A DNA stretch of 29,711 nucleotides from contig DASWTL010000247.1 in assembly GCA_036402155.1 (NCBI GenBank), forward strand, positions 1 through 29,711. Reading direction: 5' to 3'. Shown here piece after piece: positions 24,375-29,711 of this stretch. The notes beneath the pieces were generated by a model. It did no database searches, had not been told where the DNA came from, and saw nothing but the letters and a program-made list of their open reading frames with translations. Both the position numbers and the translations under genes were made by a program. How positions within the stretch are numbered: the first letter of the stretch is position 1; the number at the start of each line of letters is the position of its first letter. The DNA is from DASWTL01 sp036402155. GTDB lineage: Bacteria; Bacteroidota; Bacteroidia; Sphingobacteriales; Sphingobacteriaceae.

Positions 24375-25031
24375 ATGCTTCAGGCCAGAGGAATAACAAA
24401 ATCATACGGAAATCTGAAAATACTGAAAGGGGTTGACCTGGACGTGTCTTCAGGGGAGATAATTACCATTGTTGGCGCTTCGGGTGCCGGTAAAAGTACG
24501 TTGCTTCATATTATTGGTACGCTTGATAAGCCAGATTCAGGAACTGTGGTGTTAAATAACACACATATCCATACATTATCGCAAAAAAAGCTCAGTGCAT
24601 TCCGCAATGAACATATTGGTTTCATTTTTCAGTTTCATCATCTGTTGCCTGAATTTACTGCTATTGAAAACATTTGTATTCCCGCATACATCGCAAAAAG
24701 ATCAAAAATGGATGCAGAGAAAAGGGCGAAAGAACTACTTGAGCTGCTTGGTCTGAGTCACCGTGCAGATCACAAGCCGAATGAACTTTCAGGCGGTGAA
24801 CAGCAGCGTGTAGCAGTTGCCCGGGCATTGGTAAATAATCCTTCTATTATCCTTGCCGATGAACCTTCCGGTAACCTGGATTCAAACAATGCGGAAAGTC
24901 TGCACAAGCTTTTTACTGATCTTCGTGACCAGTTTCATCAGACATTTATAATTGTAACCCATAATGAGAATCTGGCTAACCTTGCCGACCGTAAGGTGAT
25001 GATGAAGGATGGCCAGATCATATCAGAATAA
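24375..25031 (+). CDS. lolD: Lipoprotein-releasing ABC transporter ATP-binding subunit LolD
   Basis: A 218-residue ABC ATPase of the LolD/MacB-type class, which powers release of outer-membrane lipoproteins from the inner membrane. Walker A is GASGAGKST (34-42), the Q-loop region is FQFHHLLPEFTAIEN (the FHHLLPEFTALEN phrase is typical of LolD), the signature is LSGGEQQR, Walker B is IILADEPSGNLD, and the switch His is in VTHNEN. The LolC/LolE membrane partners are not in the window, as is usual in Bacteroidota, where lolD stands apart. It is followed after two bases by the pre-ATP-grasp-like gene, forming a tight three-gene unit. Confidence 0.92.
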   Translation: MLQARGITKSYGNLKILKGVDLDVSSGEIITIVGASGAGKSTLLHIIGTLDKPDSGTVVLNNTHIHTLSQKKLSAFRNEHIGFIFQFHHLLPEFTAIENICIPAYIAKRSKMDAEKRAKELLELLGLSHRADHKPNELSGGEQQRVAVARALVNNPSIILADEPSGNLDSNNAESLHKLFTDLRDQFHQTFIIVTHNENLANLADRKVMMKDGQIISE

Positions 25032-25033
25032 CT

Positions 25034-25513
25034 ATGGCGGTATTAATAACAGGAGCGGCTGCAGCGGGGGCATATCGTTTACAACGAACTCTGGAACTCG
25101 GCCAGATTATATTTGCTGATCAACAGGACCTTCCAAAAGCATTATTCAGTACAACGCAATTCTTTCAGATTCCACCCGGCAATTCACCGGCCTTTGCACA
25201 TCAACTGTTGCGTTTTTCGCTTGATCACGGAATTGATATGATCTTTCCTTTACGCAGGGATGAACTGATATCACTCTCTGAAGCAAAAAAATTATTTGAA
25301 GAATATACCATTGATATCATAGTTCCGGACTCCGGAGAAGTTGCAGAGCTTTTAAAGAACAGTGCCTCTGGTGGTGATGAGATCGTAATTGCAAAGGATG
25401 GGATGCTGTTGAGCGGGCAGTTCCTGGAACAGAATGATCTGCCGGCTCTCACAGGCCTGTTTATTTGCCCCTCAGAACAATATTCAGAGTTGAAATTATT
25501 TACAGTAGATTAA
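25034..25513 (+). CDS. Stand-alone pre-ATP-grasp-like domain protein
   Basis: A 159-residue cytosolic protein that resembles only the N-terminal Rossmann-like (pre-ATP-grasp) domain of ATP-grasp ligases. It begins MAVLITGAAAAGAYRLQRTL, with the glycine/alanine loop, and contains IIFADQQDLP and IDMIFPLRRDELISLSEAKKLFEEYTIDIIVP, which match the usual loss-of-position and alternative-choice strands of that domain. The nucleotide-binding and catalytic ATP-grasp parts are absent, and the last 50 residues are unlike them, so ligase activity is not expected. It starts two bases after lolD and its stop overlaps the start of the HAD gene (TAATG), so all three are probably co-translated. Function unknown. 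Confidence 0.7.
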   Translation: MAVLITGAAAAGAYRLQRTLELGQIIFADQQDLPKALFSTTQFFQIPPGNSPAFAHQLLRFSLDHGIDMIFPLRRDELISLSEAKKLFEEYTIDIIVPDSGEVAELLKNSASGGDEIVIAKDGMLLSGQFLEQNDLPALTGLFICPSEQYSELKLFTVD

Positions 25514-26121
25514 TGCTGGCATACAAAGACATAGATCCCAATAAAAAAGCTTTTATTTTTGAACTTGATAATGTTTTATATCCTGAAAAGGATTATCTGT
25601 TGCAGGTATATTACCTTTTTGCAAGTTTTATAGAATACCTGGAAACTGTGCCTTCTGCCAGTGAATTAACCGCCTTTATGAAAAAGGTGTATGAGAATCA
25701 TGGAAGTGAGCGAATGTTTGATAAGGTGAAAGAAGCTTTTGATATCAACGAAAAATACCGTGATAATTTTGAACGTTTACATCTGAATGCCAGGTTACCC
25801 CTGAAGTTGTTGTTATTCCAATCCATGTTAACTCTATTACAGGATATTGTGGTTGACCGCAAGCAACTATTTATTGTAACAAACGGAAATCCGGAACAAC
25901 AATTAAATAAGATTAAGCAAATAGAATGGCATGGTCTTGAAGATTATCTTGTTATTTACTTTGCTGATGAAATCGCTCCAAAGCCGGATACCGGTGTCCT
26001 TGATCTTATTTTGGCCAAATACAACCTAACCCGCAGAGACCTCGTGATAATAGGGAATACCAGCGAAGACGAAGAGTTTGCACAATCGTCAGGGATAGAT
26101 TATATTTATGTGAGCGGATAA
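25513..26121 (+). CDS. HAD-superfamily protein with degenerate active site
   Basis: A 202-residue HAD-like protein of the pyrimidine 5'-nucleotidase/phosphoglycolate phosphatase-like group. The first motif, normally FDLDNTLY, reads FELDNVLY: Glu17 stands where the nucleophilic Asp is expected, while Asp19 is kept. Motif II (VTNGN) and the motif III Lys region (APKP) are present. Motif IV reads GNTSEDEEFA instead of GDSxxDxxA, losing the first Asp. Phosphatase activity is therefore doubtful and the protein may be a binding or regulatory relic. ATG 25513 is chosen because it overlaps the preceding stop and gives the family N-terminus; the in-frame ATG 25465 adds 16 residues that lie inside the upstream gene. 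Confidence 0.8.
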   Translation: MLAYKDIDPNKKAFIFELDNVLYPEKDYLLQVYYLFASFIEYLETVPSASELTAFMKKVYENHGSERMFDKVKEAFDINEKYRDNFERLHLNARLPLKLLLFQSMLTLLQDIVVDRKQLFIVTNGNPEQQLNKIKQIEWHGLEDYLVIYFADEIAPKPDTGVLDLILAKYNLTRRDLVIIGNTSEDEEFAQSSGIDYIYVSG

Positions 26122-26210
26122 TATAAATGTATATTTTTCGTAATTTTTAGTTGATTGCCAGAACTTTATAAAAACGCTATTGTCTTAAAATAAAGAATTG
26201 ACCGAAAATT

Positions 26211-27797
26211 ATGATCTCATATAAAAACAGATCAGTTAAGCTGATCATATATATATCCGTACTTGCATTATCTGTCGTGGGGTGCAAAAAGGACCCAAAG
26301 ATTACGCCTGATCCGGTAAATCCACCTTCGAATGCTTCAGGAACGAGGGCAGAGCTTACAAAAGACTCCATTTTTCTTTATGCCAAGGAGGCTTATTTAT
26401 GGAATGACGCCCTTCCTTCTTATGAACAATTCAACCCGCGCAGCTACACCCAGTCATCCAATGAGCTGGATAATTTTAACCGCGAACTTTTTGCTATTAC
26501 ACAATTCAAAATTAATCCGACTACCGGTAAACCTTATGAATATGTTTCAGCTTCAGCTACTTATCCTAAGTATTCCTATATTACTGATCATGAACCTAAA
26601 AGCCCTGCAAAATCAGGTGAAAAGATAAGTGAAGTAACATTAGAAGGGGTAGGTACTGATTTTGGATTTGCACTGACAGGTGTAGGTAATCAAACGGTTT
26701 ACCAGATATATATCCGTTATGTAAATCCCGGTTCACCGGCGGCCAAGGCAGGATTGAAAAGAGGGGATGTATTAACCCAGATTAATGGCCGTACATTAGG
26801 GGGAAATTATACCAGCGATGCTAACTTCATTAACTCAGCTTTTGATTTACAAAGTATTACGGTAGTAGTAAACGGTAATGGAACCACAAGGACCCTGACC
26901 AAAGTTACTTACACCAGTAATCCGATTTTCAGGGATACAATAATAACATCAGGAACTAAAAAGATCGGATATCTGGCGTTTGCACGCTTTTCAAGTAGTT
27001 CAAATGCAGAAAGTGTGCTAACTCAAACGTTTTCAAAATTTGCTTCAGGCGGCGTTACTGATCTGGTTATTGACCTGAGGTATAATGGGGGTGGGTATGT
27101 TAGTACTGCAGAACACTTGTTGAATCTTATTGCACCATCCAGGTTGAATGGAGCGGTTATGTTTACTGAACATTATAATAGTTTATTGCAAAGCGGCAAG
27201 GCAACCATTCTTAAAAATCAACCCCTTACCGATAATAATGATCGTCAGCGGTTTTCAAATGGAAGACCGTTAACCTATTTTGATGTTGATTTTAGCATCT
27301 CTGGAAATACCAACAAATTTTCTAAAAAGGGTTCATTGGATGGAGTTAGTAAGGTGGTTTTTATCGTTACCGGCAACAGTGCATCAGCAAGCGAGCTTGT
27401 AATCAATAGCCTCAAGCCTCACCTTGATGTTAAAATAGTCGGTCAAAAATCTTATGGAAAACCTGTGGGCTTCTTTCCGATAAAGATTGATAAATACGAT
27501 GTGTATTACTCGATGTTTCAGAGTAAGAATTCCCTTGGCGCCGGCGATTATTTTGACGGATTTTCACCTGATGCTTCGGCAGCAGATGACGTGACCCGGA
27601 ATTTTGGCGAGCCCCAGGAGGCCTCTTTCGCATCAGCAATTAAATATCTAACTCAGGGAGCCTTTGTAGCATCCACTTCATCTGTAAAGATCATGGGAAA
27701 AACAATGAGTACTTCTTCAGTTAGCTTTATGGATGTTGGAAAGGATGAATCCTTCAAAGGGATGATTGAAACGCGGGTAAAGGTGAGAGATCGGTAA
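26211..27797 (+). CDS. S41-family (C-terminal processing) peptidase, lipoprotein
   Basis: A 528-residue envelope protease of the CtpA/Tsp family. The signal peptide ends in the lipobox SVVGC (Cys25), followed by a Pro/Asn linker. A helical N-terminal part (to about 145) with SIFLYAKEAYLWNDALP precedes a PDZ domain (about 160-225, with VNPGSPAAKAGLKRGDVLTQING). The protease domain follows (YLAFARFSSSS, LVIDLRYNGGGYVSTAEHLL). The Ser-Lys dyad is intact: Ser392 in TGNSASASE and Lys417 in YGKPVG, separated by exactly 25 residues as in characterised S41 enzymes. It is a single gene. Substrates are probably exported proteins with exposed C-termini, but are not indicated. Confidence 0.92.
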   Translation: MISYKNRSVKLIIYISVLALSVVGCKKDPKITPDPVNPPSNASGTRAELTKDSIFLYAKEAYLWNDALPSYEQFNPRSYTQSSNELDNFNRELFAITQFKINPTTGKPYEYVSASATYPKYSYITDHEPKSPAKSGEKISEVTLEGVGTDFGFALTGVGNQTVYQIYIRYVNPGSPAAKAGLKRGDVLTQINGRTLGGNYTSDANFINSAFDLQSITVVVNGNGTTRTLTKVTYTSNPIFRDTIITSGTKKIGYLAFARFSSSSNAESVLTQTFSKFASGGVTDLVIDLRYNGGGYVSTAEHLLNLIAPSRLNGAVMFTEHYNSLLQSGKATILKNQPLTDNNDRQRFSNGRPLTYFDVDFSISGNTNKFSKKGSLDGVSKVVFIVTGNSASASELVINSLKPHLDVKIVGQKSYGKPVGFFPIKIDKYDVYYSMFQSKNSLGAGDYFDGFSPDASAADDVTRNFGEPQEASFASAIKYLTQGAFVASTSSVKIMGKTMSTSSVSFMDVGKDESFKGMIETRVKVRDR

Positions 27798-27859
27798 TTT
27801 AAAGGAAAAGTGACTAATAAATCTTAGTTTCGTTTATCTCTCTACTTTATTAATCGAAA

Positions 27860-29302
27860 TTGAAGTTTAGTAAACATTGCCTCTTATTCCTTTTATTAGT
27901 ATTGCCCATGGCCACTGCGGGCCAAACCTGTACCGGTAGCTTTGGTGAACCGGTTGTAAACATTACGTTTGGCAGCGGGGTGATGCCGGGTCCTTCTTCA
28001 TCCACAAATTACAACTATACTTCTAATGGTTGTCCTTCTGATGGCAGTTATACCATAGTAAGCAGCACTTCCGGTTGTTTTGGTACCTGGCATACATTAA
28101 CTGAAGATCATACTCCCGGCGACAATTCAGGGTATATGATGCTGGTTAACTCATCGAATACTCCCGGTGAATTTTACAGGGAAACTATCAATACCTTGTG
28201 CCCTGGCACTACCTATGAATTTGCTGCATACGTTGTCAATGTTCTACGGGCCGGAACAAATGGGAACAAACCTAATCTGACCTTTATTATTGAATCTGTT
28301 ACCGGCAATGTACTGAGTTCGTATACCACAGGCGATATCCAGGAAGTAACTAATCCCGTATGGGAAAAGTATGGTATGACTTTTAAAACCCCGCCTGGTA
28401 TATCTCAGGTGGTGTTAAAAATAATAAATAATGCACCCGGCGGCAGGGGAAATGACCTGGCTCTGGATGATATCACTTTCAGAGCTTGCGGACCTTCTAT
28501 TCAGGCTAATGTGAATGGAAACCTGAAGACGGTTTACATTTGCCCGGGACAAAGTATTTCTGTTGCATTCCATTCAGAGGTTTCGTCCGGATTTGACAAT
28601 CCTGCATATCAATGGCAGGTAAAGAAAGATGCTAACGATTGGGAGGATATTCCTGATGCAACTTCAGCATCAACCAATCTTTATATTTCTGAAGTTACAT
28701 CAATAGGTCACCAATACAGATTGGCGGTTGCAGAAGGTTCAAATATAAATTCTCCGGGTTGCAGGGTGTTCTCAAACCCGGTTCCTGTTGCAGGTATCCC
28801 TGAACCTACTGTCAGCGCAGGACCTGATAAAATTACAATCCAGGGGAAACCGGTTAAATTAATAAGCCAGGCTACCGGAAATGATCTTTCATTTAATTGG
28901 TCCCCTTCTTTGTATCTTGACGATCCCTCAAGTCCTGAACCGATCAGCACACCGCAGGAGGATATAACATATACATTGACAGTAAAAGATAGTTGTGATC
29001 AAATGATCACTGATGAGGTGTTTGTTAAAGTGCATAAGCAGATCATCATTCCCAATACATTTACCCCTAACGGAGATGGAGTAAATGACCTGTGGAATAT
29101 TCCCGGCTTTAATTCATATTCTGACGGTTCGTTGAAAGTTTTTAACAGATACGGGGAAATTGTATTTAAATGCGAAGGCTATGATAAACCCTGGGATGGC
29201 CAATATAATGGGAGGATTATGTCTTCCGGGCAATATTATTACATTATCGATTTAAAAAATGGCAGTGAGTTATTATCTGGCTCCGTGTTAATTATAAGGT
29301 AG
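27860..29302 (+). CDS. Secreted protein with type IX secretion type B sorting domain
   Basis: A 480-residue protein exported by Sec (MKFSKHCLLFLLLVLPMATAGQ) and then by the type IX system. Residues about 22-215 form a jelly-roll, carbohydrate-binding-like domain (SGYMMLVNSSNTPGEFYRET ... LALDDITFRACG). An Ig/PKD-like region follows (about 300-390), then the gliding-motility-associated C-terminal domain (about 395-480: IPNTFTPNGDGVNDLWNI ... VFNRYGEIVFKCEGYDKPWDGQYNG), the type B sorting signal. The start is a TTG at 27860; the next Met is inside the signal peptide, so TTG is well supported. It is likely a surface or released adhesin or binding protein; no enzyme domain is seen. Confidence 0.88.
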   Translation: MKFSKHCLLFLLLVLPMATAGQTCTGSFGEPVVNITFGSGVMPGPSSSTNYNYTSNGCPSDGSYTIVSSTSGCFGTWHTLTEDHTPGDNSGYMMLVNSSNTPGEFYRETINTLCPGTTYEFAAYVVNVLRAGTNGNKPNLTFIIESVTGNVLSSYTTGDIQEVTNPVWEKYGMTFKTPPGISQVVLKIINNAPGGRGNDLALDDITFRACGPSIQANVNGNLKTVYICPGQSISVAFHSEVSSGFDNPAYQWQVKKDANDWEDIPDATSASTNLYISEVTSIGHQYRLAVAEGSNINSPGCRVFSNPVPVAGIPEPTVSAGPDKITIQGKPVKLISQATGNDLSFNWSPSLYLDDPSSPEPISTPQEDITYTLTVKDSCDQMITDEVFVKVHKQIIIPNTFTPNGDGVNDLWNIPGFNSYSDGSLKVFNRYGEIVFKCEGYDKPWDGQYNGRIMSSGQYYYIIDLKNGSELLSGSVLIIR

Positions 29303-29334
29303 CATATGTGGGAAATCTTTTCCCGGACTCCATT

Positions 29335-29711
29335 TTAGCTAACATCCAAAACAGTATAATCTTTACCATTGAATTGAAATCTGTTTCCTTTTTTTAGCCC
29401 GAGCAATTTGGCCCCGATAGGAGATACAGGGGATATGGCAAAGTAACTCACCTTATTTATAACTATCTGACCTGCACTTACCGAAATAAAGAAGTTTCCA
29501 TTATCCGTGACCACCAGACTGCCCGGCTGTGCGTTCGTGGAAATGAATTCCGGGTTAATAGAAGATAATGCATATTTGAGTTTCTGCGCTTCCATCAGTT
29601 GCTTCTCAAACCTGGAAATTTCCTGTTGCATCATTTCCCTTGTGGTTTCATACTTGTCTCCGGCACTGCTTTTAGTATCGTTGGCTGCCGCATCTCTGGC
29701 CGATGTTATCG
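29335..29711 (-). CDS. GreA/GreB-family-like protein, 5' end outside window
   Basis: The reading frame ends at 29335 and is open to the right edge, so 125 residues are visible. The sequence before the internal ATG at 29634 reads SARDAANDTKSSAGDKYETT, the phrase typical of the N-terminal coiled coil of the short GreA/GreB-like proteins of Bacteroidota, so the gene begins outside the window rather than at that ATG. The C-terminal part (VSYFAISPVSPIGAKLLGLKKGNRFQ) resembles the FKBP-like domain of transcript-cleavage factors. Members of this branch are often annotated as 3-oxoacyl-ACP synthase by old error. A role at RNA polymerase is inferred. It is convergent with the T9SS cargo gene. Confidence 0.82.
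   Translation of the reverse strand, partial: ITSARDAAANDTKSSAGDKYETTREMMQQEISRFEKQLMEAQKLKYALSSINPEFISTNAQPGSLVVTDNGNFFISVSAGQIVINKVSYFAISPVSPIGAKLLGLKKGNRFQFNGKDYTVLDVS

Noticed and set aside
29310..29324. Hairpin GGGAAA-TCT-TTTCCC after the T9SS cargo gene
   Set aside because: Six-bp stem with a three-base loop and no T run on either side; too weak to call a terminator.

Overview
The window looks like the chromosome of a Bacteroidota bacterium of the Sphingobacteriia type (Pedobacter, Mucilaginibacter or Chitinophaga-like; genus not determinable by eye). The evidence is a SusC/SusD pair driven by an ECF sigma factor and a FecR anti-sigma factor, a type IX secretion type B sorting domain, abundant lipoproteins, Bacteroidota-type promoters (TAnnTTTG), near absence of Shine-Dalgarno sequences, and moderate GC content. 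I see no tRNA, rRNA, CRISPR array, insertion sequence or phage gene. Most of the window is ordinary chromosomal backbone. No gap between genes exceeds 300 bases. The two largest (about 18822-19107 and 20302-20579) hold only the sucC terminator, a possible micro-ORF, and AT-rich sequence in which I recognise nothing.

Layout. 1-2955 (minus): a partial secreted protein, a retropepsin-like protease translationally coupled to malate dehydrogenase (mdh), a structured mdh leader, and the 23S rRNA pseudouridine synthase rluF. 3094-10057 (plus): ECF sigma, FecR, SusC and SusD, a nutrient-uptake locus with signal transduction but without enzymes. A predicted small antisense RNA sits in the susC leader, and a perfect bidirectional terminator follows susD. 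10131-14160 (mostly minus): small lipoproteins, a DUF2231 membrane protein, NhaA and a YrdC/YciO protein, with a SAM methyltransferase on plus. 14204-17852: a VOC protein (plus), a PaaE-like ferredoxin reductase and asnS (minus), and a small unknown gene (plus). 17910-20301 (minus): a triple PepSY-like lipoprotein and sucC. 20580-29302 (plus): a large heparinase-II/III-like protein with a C-terminal seven-repeat propeller; a tight lolD / pre-ATP-grasp fragment / degenerate HAD operon; an S41 lipoprotein protease; and a T9SS type B cargo protein. The right edge cuts a GreA/GreB-like gene (minus).

How it fits together. mdh and sucC are TCA-cycle genes; asnS, rluF and the YrdC-type protein serve translation; lolD serves lipoprotein export, which this lipoprotein-rich envelope needs. 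The sigma/FecR/SusC set is a trans-envelope relay: the STN domain of SusC should signal to FecR, which releases the sigma factor to raise susCD transcription. The antisense RNA predicted across the susC leader would act against that. The most notable items are this antisense RNA, the lyase-propeller fusion, and the two-gene module of a pre-ATP-grasp fragment plus a HAD protein whose nucleophile position is Glu.
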